Assembly (NCBI GenBank): GCA_019163175.1
Contig: JAFLKN010000016.1
Coordinates: 62,001-126,000 of the forward strand
Direction: 5' to 3'
From: Prolixibacteraceae bacterium
Lineage (GTDB): Bacteria; Bacteroidota; Bacteroidia; Bacteroidales; Prolixibacteraceae
Length of the DNA: 64,000 bases
Below, one piece after another: positions 35,562 to 44,039 of the stretch (the stretch's first letter is position 1; the number at the start of each line of letters is the position of its first letter). A program made the translations under genes and the position numbers. The notes under the pieces are model-generated. The model saw nothing but the letters and a program-made list of their open reading frames with translations, ran no database searches and was not told where the DNA came from.

Positions 35562-35972
35562 TTATTTGTTTATGGTTTCAACGGTACTATCAAGAACCTC
35601 TTTTGCCTGATTAATCATTTCTTTTGCCTGATCGAATAACTCATTAGCACCTTTTTTTACTTTAAGTGCAGTATATGTTCCCTTAAGTTTGCCGATTGTT
35701 AGCATTTCTTCTGTTGTCAATTCAGGTTTAAATTTCTCATATAGTTCACCAGTATATTTAGTATATTGTTTGTCAACTCGAATCCAGTCAGATTCAGAAT
35801 AATTGGCATAATTTTCTTTGACATCTTTAATAAATGAATTAAAATCATGGATGTAATTGTTTTTTGTATAAAACACTGAACAACCAATCAATAATAAAAT
35901 GAAGGTAAGGCCGAAAAACAAATTAAGAATGCTATTAAAGGAAAGTCCTCTTTTGAAAAGAAAAATAGTCAT
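35562..35972 (-). CDS. Membrane-anchored helical protein (DUF6565-like), first gene of the operon
   Basis: This 136-residue protein has a hydrophobic anchor (about 14-35, with an L-L-I-G-C lipobox-like end) and a helical domain (about 40-110) in which N-Y-S-E-S-D-W-I-R-V-D-K-Q-Y resembles the N-Y-T-x-x-D-W pattern of DUF6565 proteins of Bacteroidota. The family name is from memory and not certain. It heads the nine-gene minus-strand operon. Its start codon is 60 bases downstream of the perfect palindrome at 36032-36088. Confidence 0.65.
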   Translation of the reverse strand: MTIFLFKRGLSFNSILNLFFGLTFILLLIGCSVFYTKNNYIHDFNSFIKDVKENYANYSESDWIRVDKQYTKYTGELYEKFKPELTTEEMLTIGKLKGTYTALKVKKGANELFDQAKEMINQAKEVLDSTVETINK

Positions 35973-36031
35973 AAATAATATATTTTTTATTGGTTACAAT
36001 TTAGGTTAAATTTTAATAGGATTGTTCAATG

Positions 36032-36088
36032 AGTTTAATGAATATTATTAATTTAGAATTATTCTAAATTAATAATATTCATTAAACT
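36032..36088. repeat. Perfect 57-bp palindrome upstream of the tubulin/actin-type operon
   Basis: Two 28-base arms (36032-36059 and 36061-36088) are exact reverse complements around a single T at 36060. The sequence is nearly all A and T. It ends 60 bases upstream of the operon's first ATG. It could be a strong operator, a cruciform site or, as RNA, a hairpin separating the operon from the phage side. Confidence 0.9.
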
Positions 36089-36871
36089 ATAATTATATAC
36101 TTTGATTTTCCCCAAAAATGCAGTATCAGATTAGTCTTTGTAAATTGTTTTTGTTTTGAGGTATTTGGATTGATGAGCTTCATGGCTTAACATTAAACCG
36201 CGCACACTGTCTCTGCAAGTGAGTTGACCGAAAATCATCCATGTCATTTGGTTCTAGCAACTAAATTACCTGACCTCCTCGTTAACTTGACGGTTTTCAA
36301 CTATTCGATCAAAATCTTGAGAGGTAAAAATCTGTGAGTTGTGTGAAGATGTATTTGCCTTGATTCATGAGATTAACACTTTCGATAAAGCTAAAATCCA
36401 ATTTTTAATTCAAATCGTCACGCCACAAAAAAATGCTACATATGGGATCAATAAAGAATTTCAAAGAACATTTTTTAATTTTTAGTTCGCAATAATGACA
36501 ATCAGTATCTGTAAACAAAGAAAACCAGTTTAGATTATGACTCCATAAGGTAGAGTTAATCGGCATTCTTTTTGTAATTCAACCACAAAAGAATACGTTA
36601 TCAAGTGTCAATCGAATTATCTTATGTGTATTACAATGTGATGATAAACGTAATCTTTACTTTTTTGAGTTGCAGAGATAACTTATGGGAATAATTAGAT
36701 GAGACTAGTACTTATCAACAATTTGTTGTTTAATCAGCATTCTCTTTTGGTTCTTTTCTCTGATGCTCTATATCTGATTCAGAGAAAAGAACTGCGGAAA
36801 ATTTTTAGGCCGCAGGAGGTACCTGAAAATTCAGACGTTAGCAGAACGGATATCGCAAGGTTCTTTTTGGT

Positions 36872-36895
36872 CGCTTTTTCTTACAAGAAAAAGCG
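36872..36895. repeat. Inverted repeat, 11-bp arms
   Basis: CGCTTTTTCTT is followed after 2 bases by its exact reverse complement AAGAAAAAGCG. A tight hairpin with a T-rich arm, of unknown role. Confidence 0.7.
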
Positions 36896-36956
36896 TAGAG
36901 GAATAAAAATCGCTTTGCAGATTATTATCAACTAATCATCAGAAAAACAAACCGCT

Positions 36957-36990
36957 ACAAAACAAAAACTTTAAAATGTTTTTGTTTTGT
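36957..36990. terminator. Inverted repeat, 13-bp arms, terminator-like
   Basis: ACAAAACAAAAAC and its exact reverse complement GTTTTTGTTTTGT are separated by an 8-base loop. The T-rich right arm makes a plus-direction terminator possible, although no plus-strand gene is supported upstream. Confidence 0.5.
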
Positions 36991-37236
36991 GTGGTATCAT
37001 CCGAGCTCGCCCTATCGAAAGGAGCAGAAAAAAGAGCAGAAAATGCGGAAATATGACATTCTCCACTAGACATACCAGTAGCCCGAATAGATGCAGATAG
37101 TATGCTTTATAGTGAATCTCAGGTTGAGTCCTTTGTATAACAGCAAATACCTAAACTAACTTGATAAGGAGTTGTGGGCAGTCCTGAATTCATCAACTTT
37201 TGCGCATTATGGCGCATGGGTTGATACTATATCCAA

Positions 37237-37273
37237 AATCCATCAGCGTTTACAAAGTAATTGCTGATGGATT
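37237..37273. repeat. Inverted repeat, 11-bp arms, 15-base loop
   Basis: AATCCATCAGC and GCTGATGGATT are exact reverse complements. A smaller TGCGC/GCGCA hairpin lies just before it (37201-37216). Both lie about 200 bases beyond the stop of the terminase gene, which is downstream on the minus strand, so they may end that transcript. Confidence 0.65.
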
Positions 37274-37450
37274 AGTTCGATTGTTCTGCATTTGTTGGGC
37301 AGTCCTGATGTTTTACCTTTGGCATTAACGAACAAATTAGTCCTGATCCTGAATGAACTGACCGGAACGAAGGTGGAGGGAAAGTAATGAAGGGATGGAC
37401 GAATCGGGTGAGGAAAATGTCACTGCTTGGTTGTTTCAAATTGGAGTTTG

Positions 37451-39157
37451 TTATATCCTCGGGCTCACAAACGTTGAACTACCTGCTCGAAATAGAATAT
37501 CACCATATTTGGTCCAGAAGCGCTTGTCTACCGCATCTCCAAAATGTGTTGCTTCTTCAGGAAGAACAGATTTCTTCCGTTCAGAAGACTTATCCTTCTC
37601 GAACTTCCCGTTCTTTTCGATTACCCGGGTGTTGTTCATCGAAATGATCGTGTACTTACAGTTCTTCCCGTTGATGATCATCTTCGGATAACGCAGATCA
37701 TTCCCTTTCATGATGTTCAGCCAAAGCAGGTACTTGTCATGCTGTGGAGGCTCCATGCCCTTGTGAACCTTGGCCGTCACCCGCCAACCCCGTTTCTGGA
37801 GCCGTTCAATGGCCTGCTCATTGTAAGGCTTGGAGTTCTTCACATTAGGTTGCCGATGATCACCATACCGGTCGCGAAAGAAAAACAGCTCCCTGCAGGG
37901 ATGATGCCGGTAATAATCGCAGAACAAATCAACCAAATCATCTACAGGTACATTTTTAGAGTCCTGCGGTTTAATGAAGAACTCGTTGATCACGCAATCG
38001 ACTGGTTCGATCACTTTTGTCACGAAGTTAAAATTGCGCTCCTGTCCTACAGAAAACAGGTTGATTTTGGCTCCCCAGTCCGGAACAATCTCCAAAGGGC
38101 GGTTCGGATCACAATCCAGGTCAAAACGACTATCAGGCGTTGATAGATGATCAGCATCCCAGTTGGTATTTTCGGCAATACCCCGGATAAAATCATCATT
38201 GTAAGCATCGTAATAAATGTGCCGCTGACTATCTAAAGGATAATAACAGTCCTCCACCTTATCTATGATCCAGTTCAGAATTTCAATCATGAAAGTTAGC
38301 AGGTTTTGCTTGTCGTATTCACGAACAAGGTAAGACATGCCCAGGTTTTGAATGTTGTCAAAGGCATTGGCCAGGGTAAATAGCACTCCCTCTTTGGAAA
38401 CAAACGGGGCAATCTGTTTCTTCAATCGTACAGTTTCGTTCCAGATGTCTTTGAATAATCGTTTGTCATCATCTTTATGCGCTTCGAGTAATTGGATTTG
38501 CAGCTTTACAATCCTGTTCCATATGTCAAAGATGGGAATCCCCGCTTCTTGTTGGTAATAATCCCCATAGCGGAGCAGCCACATCTGCTCTTTCGTATAA
38601 GGCATGGAAGAAACATACCGGAATCCATGATGTTGCTTTACAGGTTTTGGTGAAAGGAATCCAAACCTGTCCTCGTTACCCCGGTTGGCCGGAGAAACTT
38701 CCGCATCGTAACGCTCCTTATTCAGGGTTAATGCTTCATCCACGATTTCCCGGTCAAGGTTCGGACCACGACTGGAGCCTTCGCGTTCTTGAGAGAGCAT
38801 TAGGAAGCCAGTTCCATTGGCAAACGAAATGAAGTTCTCAAATTTTGTTACCTGCTCGTAAGGTTCCAGAAAAGCTTTGGGTGGTTTACCTCCGATCTTA
38901 AAATCTTCATCCTTTTTGTACCCCAGCTTAGCCAGAAACTTTAAGGTTGAAGGCAATGTCCGGGTATAAATTTGCCCGTATGTGCAACCCGTAATCGAGG
39001 AAACGGAACGAGGCATGTTCCGGACGATGGAATGCATCTCCCAGCCCATAATGTAGGATTTACCGGTTCCCCGCCCGTGAATATCCACTTCGCTTTTGGC
39101 ATTGTTGATTACCGACAACTGCTGTGGCGGATTCAGGTCTATCAGTTCGGTGATCAT
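37451..39157 (-). CDS. Phage terminase large subunit
   Basis: This motor and nuclease packages phage DNA into the prohead. The 568 residues show a Walker A motif H-G-R-G-T-G-K33-S and a Walker B with catalytic acid in R-E-I-V-D-E-A (about 140). A C-terminal RNase H-type nuclease region begins around P-L-E-I-V-P-D-W-G-A-K (about 355) and continues through F-F-F-R-D-R-Y-G-D. The ATG lies 4 bases after the preceding gene. It is the last phage gene on this side, and no portal gene follows, which is unusual for a complete prophage. Confidence 0.92.
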   Translation of the reverse strand: MITELIDLNPPQQLSVINNAKSEVDIHGRGTGKSYIMGWEMHSIVRNMPRSVSSITGCTYGQIYTRTLPSTLKFLAKLGYKKDEDFKIGGKPPKAFLEPYEQVTKFENFISFANGTGFLMLSQEREGSSRGPNLDREIVDEALTLNKERYDAEVSPANRGNEDRFGFLSPKPVKQHHGFRYVSSMPYTKEQMWLLRYGDYYQQEAGIPIFDIWNRIVKLQIQLLEAHKDDDKRLFKDIWNETVRLKKQIAPFVSKEGVLFTLANAFDNIQNLGMSYLVREYDKQNLLTFMIEILNWIIDKVEDCYYPLDSQRHIYYDAYNDDFIRGIAENTNWDADHLSTPDSRFDLDCDPNRPLEIVPDWGAKINLFSVGQERNFNFVTKVIEPVDCVINEFFIKPQDSKNVPVDDLVDLFCDYYRHHPCRELFFFRDRYGDHRQPNVKNSKPYNEQAIERLQKRGWRVTAKVHKGMEPPQHDKYLLWLNIMKGNDLRYPKMIINGKNCKYTIISMNNTRVIEKNGKFEKDKSSERKKSVLPEEATHFGDAVDKRFWTKYGDILFRAGSSTFVSPRI

Positions 39158-39161
39158 AGGT

Positions 39162-39755
39162 TTAGGTTTTCATCAACTGTTCTGCGTCTCCTTCTGTAAT
39201 CTCATTTCCACCGTAAATCAGTCGGTTCAATTCCTGAAGAGCAGCAGTGGGTAAGTCTTTTAGGTTATTCAGTTCAACTTTAATTTGCTGATTATTATTC
39301 TGGATCAGGACATAAAACTGGTGCTTTTCGTTGCGCAGTGGATCAGGCAGGTTCTCTGGCTTTTCACCGATGGCTTTAAGCAGATTGGCATGTTCCATAG
39401 CAATGATGCGACGGTCTTTTTCGCTTCCTGTCGCCCGGCATTTTTGAATGTTGACCACAATATCATTGATCAGCCAGGTTTGGTAGAAATCGAAATCGAA
39501 TGAATGAATGGTATTGAATAGGCGGATAGCCATCCGCACATCCGAATAAGCTGTCGATTTGGAAATTTCAGGGTATTTTACCTGATGAATAGCTACAGCA
39601 TTTCTCATGACAGGATTTTTATCCAGCACTTTTGATACTGAAACAATGCGGTTGAGCAGCTCCTGCAGCTCCTCCGGAAGTGGTGAATGCTCCGGATCAA
39701 TGATATGTGCTTTGATCAATTCGTGACGGGTGTCCTCCAAGGCAATCCGGCTCAT
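39162..39755 (-). CDS. Probable phage terminase small subunit or packaging protein
   Basis: This 197-residue, mainly helical protein has a central helical segment (about 60-110: K-Y-P-E-I-S-K-S-T-A-Y-S-D-V-R-M-A-I-R) that could be a helix-turn-helix-like DNA-binding unit. It ends in a charged tail. Its place directly before the large terminase and its 4-base overlap with the preceding gene support the small-subunit role. The family match is not certain from sequence alone. Confidence 0.65.
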   Translation of the reverse strand: MSRIALEDTRHELIKAHIIDPEHSPLPEELQELLNRIVSVSKVLDKNPVMRNAVAIHQVKYPEISKSTAYSDVRMAIRLFNTIHSFDFDFYQTWLINDIVVNIQKCRATGSEKDRRIIAMEHANLLKAIGEKPENLPDPLRNEKHQFYVLIQNNNQQIKVELNNLKDLPTAALQELNRLIYGGNEITEGDAEQLMKT

Positions 39756-40036
39756 TTTCGGGCCTCCTTCTGATAATTTAACATCGCTTGCTGCGATGGG
39801 CTGCTGCCATTCAGAGCAGATTGTTTGATGGCTTTCCGCAAAGCAACTTCAGCAGTCATCCATCCACGTAAATAAGCCGATACCAGTGGATTGGCAGTAT
39901 CTTTGAAAATGACCGCAGCCACAAAGCCCTCAGTTTTATCTTCATTAAATTCCAGGTTGACTGCAATATCTTCCGGAGCGAAAAACAGTTCAGCCATTTC
40001 TTCCACCTCCTTAAGTTGTTCCTCGCTGAAACTCAT
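39752..40036 (-). CDS. Phage-associated hypothetical protein, 94 residues
   Basis: ATG 40036 is preferred over a TTG two codons upstream. The product is acidic at the N-terminus (S-F-S-E-E-Q-L-K-E-V-E-E-M-A-E), with a small alpha/beta layout and an alanine-rich helix. It overlaps the preceding PLD-like gene by 26 bases and the following packaging gene by 4 bases, showing a tightly packed phage operon. I do not recognise a named family. Confidence 0.7.
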   Translation of the reverse strand: MSFSEEQLKEVEEMAELFFAPEDIAVNLEFNEDKTEGFVAAVIFKDTANPLVSAYLRGWMTAEVALRKAIKQSALNGSSPSQQAMLNYQKEARK

Positions 40037-40616
40037 GTTCAAGTATGTTTAAATCAAAATTAAAAACCGAAGGGTCAGTAAAAATGGTTCCTCTTTCCAA
40101 CTTTGGGTTATCTGTTGCGTTCTGACTGGTCAGTATGGTAATCTTCCAGGATTCATTCCAGATCAGGGCAACTTTGGCATGAATAGACGTACAGCGGTAA
40201 TCAAAGCAGTTCATCAGCATTTGAAAGGGTAGGGGGCTCATACTTTTTACCCGGTTGTCGATAATTACCCGGAAGGAAAGCAGATCCTGTTTTTCCAGCC
40301 GGTGCTTTAACTGCTCGATACTTTTCTGGCTGAACGAATACGAAGTCATAAAAGCATGAGCCGGCCCCGTTTGTTTTAGGATATATAGCATGAGACGAAC
40401 CAGGTTAAAATTACCCCAGCTATAAAAATGGGTGGTAAAACCATTTTTTAGTTGTCCGATAACCCTGGTCAGGCTTTGATCTGAATCAGCCACAAAGTAG
40501 GAATCTTCAGCGTTTTCCAGAATCAGGCTGGCTGGTTCTTGATTGCTGTTCAGTCCTCCGGCCAATGAGCCGGTAGAAATGGGCACTGCTTTAATGTCGG
40601 ATGATCTAAACAACAT
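40011..40616 (-). CDS. Phospholipase D-like domain protein of phage type
   Basis: This 201-residue protein carries one HKD-type half-motif, S-I-H-A-K near residue 143. A downstream L-T-S-Q-N-A-T-D-N-P and G-T-I-F-T segment is typical of PLD-fold enzymes that act on phosphodiesters. Such single-motif proteins need to dimerise to be active. It sits in the phage packaging cluster, where similar proteins are common in Bacteroidota phages. Nuclease activity is plausible and unproven. Confidence 0.7.
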   Translation of the reverse strand: MLFRSSDIKAVPISTGSLAGGLNSNQEPASLILENAEDSYFVADSDQSLTRVIGQLKNGFTTHFYSWGNFNLVRLMLYILKQTGPAHAFMTSYSFSQKSIEQLKHRLEKQDLLSFRVIIDNRVKSMSPLPFQMLMNCFDYRCTSIHAKVALIWNESWKITILTSQNATDNPKLERGTIFTDPSVFNFDLNILEHEFQRGTT

Positions 40617-41436
40617 CAGATTGTACCAGTTTTAAGTCAATTTTCTGAATGAATTTGAGTCGTGCTTTGATCCGGTTTTCCAGTTTCATGCGTTTGGGAC
40701 CGGCAGGCATTGGTTTTTCTGCATCACCTTTCTTTTCATTTTGATAGTCCAGCATGTTTTGATCTTTGGTATTGGCCGATTGTTGGTTCTTTTTCATTTT
40801 CCTCAATTGTTCCGGATCATCTGGTAATTCCGTTTTGACATCCTCTTTGGGTGCAGGCCATATCTCATCTTCTGATGGGATTTCAGCATTAACATCAAAG
40901 TGTTGCCGGATGGCATACAGGAATTCCAGACGGGCAGAAAGTGATTTGATCAGATCAAAAATTTCAGCACGTTTGGTTTTTAGGGCCTGACTATTTCCTT
41001 CGGGCATTTCAGTCAAGATGCGGTGCATTTTACTGCGTTCCTGGAATAGTTCGGCATATTCTGCAATTATCCGGCGAAGCTGAACAGGGTATTCTGCGAT
41101 TTCCTGAACTTCCATAATTTCAGGAAGTTCCTTGTTTGTTGGAGTTTGAAGGGAATGATTAGGTAATTGATCTGAAGTTATTGGGTTGTGTTCTTCTTGC
41201 TGCTTGTTCTGAGCTGAAGGAATCAGTTTTTCTTGAATTATCTGGTTGTAATTCAATCCAACGGATTTGCATAGTTCGTAAATGATTTTGGTAGCGTGTT
41301 TGTGCTGTTTATTTGGAAAGTCCTTCCTCATAAAACTATTCTTTCCGAACTGTTCATAGAGAACCACACCTTGATCATAGTTGCAGCCCGATTCAATCCA
41401 TTCTAGAACTGCATGTTGTTTTTCTTCCTTTTTCAT
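40606..41436 (-). CDS. Phage-associated hypothetical protein with coiled coil
   Basis: The 276 residues have a helical N-terminal region (1-75), a Q/N-rich linker (75-105), a long heptad-like helix (about 110-175) and a charged, lysine-rich C-terminus. No enzyme motif is seen. It is the first gene of the packaging cluster and overlaps the PLD-like gene by 11 bases. It could be an adaptor or DNA-binding packaging protein, which is inference. Confidence 0.6.
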   Translation of the reverse strand: MKKEEKQHAVLEWIESGCNYDQGVVLYEQFGKNSFMRKDFPNKQHKHATKIIYELCKSVGLNYNQIIQEKLIPSAQNKQQEEHNPITSDQLPNHSLQTPTNKELPEIMEVQEIAEYPVQLRRIIAEYAELFQERSKMHRILTEMPEGNSQALKTKRAEIFDLIKSLSARLEFLYAIRQHFDVNAEIPSEDEIWPAPKEDVKTELPDDPEQLRKMKKNQQSANTKDQNMLDYQNEKKGDAEKPMPAGPKRMKLENRIKARLKFIQKIDLKLVQSDVV

Positions 41437-41594
41437 AGGTTATCTTTTTCTGCAAAGAAAGAACGTAGAAAAAAGGGCAGAAAGGACAGAAAAAGATCAA
41501 GAATATAATGCTACAAAACTTATTTTATGTTTTAATAGAAATGATTCAACTTCGTCACAAAATTAATACCGTTACTAAAATGAAAAACAAGAGT

Positions 41595-42494
41595 CTAATT
41601 TGAAGATATGATCTCAATATCCACTGTCCTATCAATAAAATCATCGAGAGTTGCCCTGTTATTTGAAAGCCATTCTTCAAATTTGGCTATACTCAAAGAT
41701 TTTGGCAGCAAATATCCCTTATCAGAAGTTCTCGCTTGATTTAACATTGGTTTATAATAGTTTATCTCCGAAAAAACAATATATAAGGAGTTATATTCCT
41801 TCTCTTTTGAGGTATATAATATGAATTCGTCAGGTTTCCCAAATTCTGGATTACTATTACCTTTTACAAAAAAGAAATACTCTTGGTCAGCCTTCACCCT
41901 AACGGAATTTGAGTTTTCTACAGAGTTATAAGGTAAAAGCCGGTTAACAGTATTTCCATCATCCAGATAAACACTCAGGTATCCATCCAAAGGACTTTTA
42001 AAATACAAATAGAGTTGTTCTCCCGAAGTAAAAGTTGTAGACCTGCAATTCAATTTTGGGCACGAAAGTGCTGCAAACTCAATGTTTGACTTTGGTGTAG
42101 CTTCTTTAATCCGTCCTTTGATGGTACAGGTTATCCAAATCGATTTTTCCTTTCCAAATTGGCCAATTTCGTCCCGGGTATCTTCAGTCAGTTTTTTATC
42201 TAATGTTTCTATCCACTCGCCTTTTACTTTGGTTGTACCGATAATGCGAAAATCTGACTTCCCTGAATTTACTGTAATATTGGATTCCTGACTTACATAG
42301 GAATTAAAAGCATTTTCAATGGCATTAATTTTAGCCAACTCTTCTACCTTTTTGTAAGTTTGTTCTTTAGTCATGTTTTTCTCCAGCTTTACCTGAGCTG
42401 TGCCGGTTTCAGTTTTTATTTTCTGAGAAAATCCGGAAATAGTGCAACCGAAAAAAACAATAATAATCCCCAATATTTCGACCCCGTTTTGCAT
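41595..42494 (-). CDS. Secreted DUF4384-type protein
   Basis: This 299-residue protein has a hydrophobic signal (about 7-24). An LPP20/SHS2-like region follows (about 27-130, helix A-K-I-N-A-I-E-N-A-F-N), then a DUF4384-like beta domain (about 150-250: G-E-Q-L-Y-L-Y-F-K-S...G-Y-L-S-V-Y, N-R-L-L-P-Y). DUF4384 proteins are often found next to caspase-type peptidases, and two such genes lie in this island. It starts 20 bases after the transglutaminase-like gene, under the same predicted ECF promoter. Confidence 0.78.
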   Translation of the reverse strand: MQNGVEILGIIIVFFGCTISGFSQKIKTETGTAQVKLEKNMTKEQTYKKVEELAKINAIENAFNSYVSQESNITVNSGKSDFRIIGTTKVKGEWIETLDKKLTEDTRDEIGQFGKEKSIWITCTIKGRIKEATPKSNIEFAALSCPKLNCRSTTFTSGEQLYLYFKSPLDGYLSVYLDDGNTVNRLLPYNSVENSNSVRVKADQEYFFFVKGNSNPEFGKPDEFILYTSKEKEYNSLYIVFSEINYYKPMLNQARTSDKGYLLPKSLSIAKFEEWLSNNRATLDDFIDRTVDIEIISSN

Positions 42495-42514
42495 GGTTAA
42501 AGACGATTTAACAA

Positions 42515-43987
42515 TTAATCAAATGTAATAACTTTTGGTGTCATTCCTCTAAATTCATCTGGCAAATAGCCGATTGGGGCATTGATATAAGTCGGATCAC
42601 ATACGATATATTTTATGCCTTTTACTGTAATAAATGAACCTCTGGTTTCTTCCTGAAAATTCACTGCAGTGTTGACATGTCCCGGGTAGTCTAAAGCAAT
42701 ACAATTCAAATGTGTAAAATGCCTGACAAGCCTGGAAAATAAAATGGCCCTGTCTTCACAATCAGAGTAGGGATAAAAAAAAAGCTCATCGGGAAAGAAA
42801 TACTTTTCACGATCAAATTGATCTTTATCTGATTGATATGGAAAAGCTTTTTGTGTGAATTCAAGAAGTACAGCAACCTTCTCTTTATCGGTCATTCCTG
42901 AAAATATAGGATTAAAATATTTTTCTAGCGAACCCATAACAATATCAGATAAAGGGCTTGAAAAATAGACTTCCATTTCGCAGATTGGATAATCCTTATC
43001 GAAATTAATTAAACGCTCGTTTGCATTTACCGGGAGTATTGTTCCCCGAAAAACAAGATCTCTCTGAATAATATGATCTCCTAAATCGGGTAACTGAACT
43101 AATTTGAGCGTGAATAAACTGTTGCCTGGATAGTCTGCTTTGTGAACGGTCAGTTGTCGTATTTCGACATCTTTTACATGATCAGAAGGAATATAGTATT
43201 CTTGGCCATTGATTTCGATAAAGTAGTTATTATATAGCTCTTCGAAAAATGGGAGTAATAAATATACAGTTTTTTGTGTGAAGCCTATTTTAGTATTGTA
43301 CCTACTTTTAATTAAAATCACCCATGCCAACATGGTTTTATCGGTTGGATTCAATTCTAACTTACCAGTGTAATTTTCTATCAGTTTATAGTATCCCCAG
43401 TCATTTAGACTGAGCTTTTGTTTCAGAGCCAAAAGTTCAGAGACCATCAGGGCGACTGAGGGAGAACTACTTGTTTTATTAAAATATGCGGAAATACTTT
43501 CAGCTGAAATACCTGAAATTTGCGGTATCCCTGAGGCCTGTGTCAGTTTTGATTCACTTCCATAAAAATCAATATCCAGAGTTGCTGTTCCTCCACTTTC
43601 TACTGGTTTTGGCAGTTCGCTTTTTTTTACCTCAGTTTCAGATTTTATTGGTTCAGGAATACCGTTGGTTTTGGAGCTATCTGCGGATATTTCTACTGTA
43701 GGAACTACTATTTCTTTGGTAGGTTGCTCTATCACTGGTTGAACCAAGGGTTTGGATTCTATTGGTTTTGCTCTATACAACACCTCAAAAGAAGCCCAGG
43801 AATCTATGAGAAAATTTGAAAACAACGAATCGTTTTTCTCGCGAAATAACTGGTGCTTCTGTTGAATTGATTGATTGAATGTGTTGAATTCTTTTTTGAA
43901 TCTTTTAGCAATTGAATCGGTTTGAGCCACACTGGCAAAAGGAATTATGCAACAAAGAATAATGAAGTATATCGTTTTAGTCCTCAT
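42515..43987 (-). CDS. Secreted transglutaminase-like cysteine protein
   Basis: The signal peptide (1-22, ending V-A-Q) is followed by a helical, then proline/serine-rich region. The C-terminal transglutaminase-like domain has a visible triad: C410 in S-D-C-E-D, H437 in P-G-H-V-N and D464 in C-D-P-T-Y. Members act as peptidases or amide-forming enzymes in the envelope. The gene is preceded by the ECF-type promoter at 44009-44034 and starts 53 bases after the anti-sigma gene's stop. Its substrate is unknown, and the catalytic residues look intact. Confidence 0.82.
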   Translation of the reverse strand: MRTKTIYFIILCCIIPFASVAQTDSIAKRFKKEFNTFNQSIQQKHQLFREKNDSLFSNFLIDSWASFEVLYRAKPIESKPLVQPVIEQPTKEIVVPTVEISADSSKTNGIPEPIKSETEVKKSELPKPVESGGTATLDIDFYGSESKLTQASGIPQISGISAESISAYFNKTSSSPSVALMVSELLALKQKLSLNDWGYYKLIENYTGKLELNPTDKTMLAWVILIKSRYNTKIGFTQKTVYLLLPFFEELYNNYFIEINGQEYYIPSDHVKDVEIRQLTVHKADYPGNSLFTLKLVQLPDLGDHIIQRDLVFRGTILPVNANERLINFDKDYPICEMEVYFSSPLSDIVMGSLEKYFNPIFSGMTDKEKVAVLLEFTQKAFPYQSDKDQFDREKYFFPDELFFYPYSDCEDRAILFSRLVRHFTHLNCIALDYPGHVNTAVNFQEETRGSFITVKGIKYIVCDPTYINAPIGYLPDEFRGMTPKVITFD

Positions 43988-44008
43988 GTTATTTCAATTT
44001 AGCATTCA

Positions 44009-44034
44009 GTACCCAATAAGCTGAAAATGTGACA
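44009..44034 (-). promoter_or_regulatory. Predicted ECF sigma promoter, TGTCAC-N16-GTAC, for the transglutaminase-like gene
   Basis: On the minus strand TGTCAC (44034-44029) is followed after 16 bases by GTAC (44012-44009), 22 bases before the ATG at 43987. It is one of six sites in this island with the same bases and spacing. Confidence 0.75.
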
Positions 44035-44039
44035 AAGTT

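Larger units (their letters stand above)
36089..37450. other. Gene-poor boundary region with several inverted repeats
   Basis: No gene is supported. The 78-codon frame at 36699-36935 contains a hairpin and has no protein-like pattern. The region holds inverted repeats (separately listed) and a short direct repeat TGGGCAGTCCTGA near 37175 and 37304. It lies between the envelope operon and the phage packaging genes, so it may be an element boundary. Confidence 0.6.

Noticed and set aside
36699-36935. 78-codon plus-strand frame in the gene-poor region
   Set aside because: It overlaps a perfect hairpin, has no protein-like pattern and no neighbours in its direction.
37544-38143. 199-codon plus-strand frame opposite the terminase gene
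   Set aside because: It is antisense to a clearly recognisable terminase with intact motifs, so it is a shadow frame.
41535-41575. CGTCACA followed by TACCGTTAC near the DUF4384 gene's end, considered as a further ECF site
   Set aside because: It is on the wrong strand for the operon, has different spacing and lacks the exact boxes.
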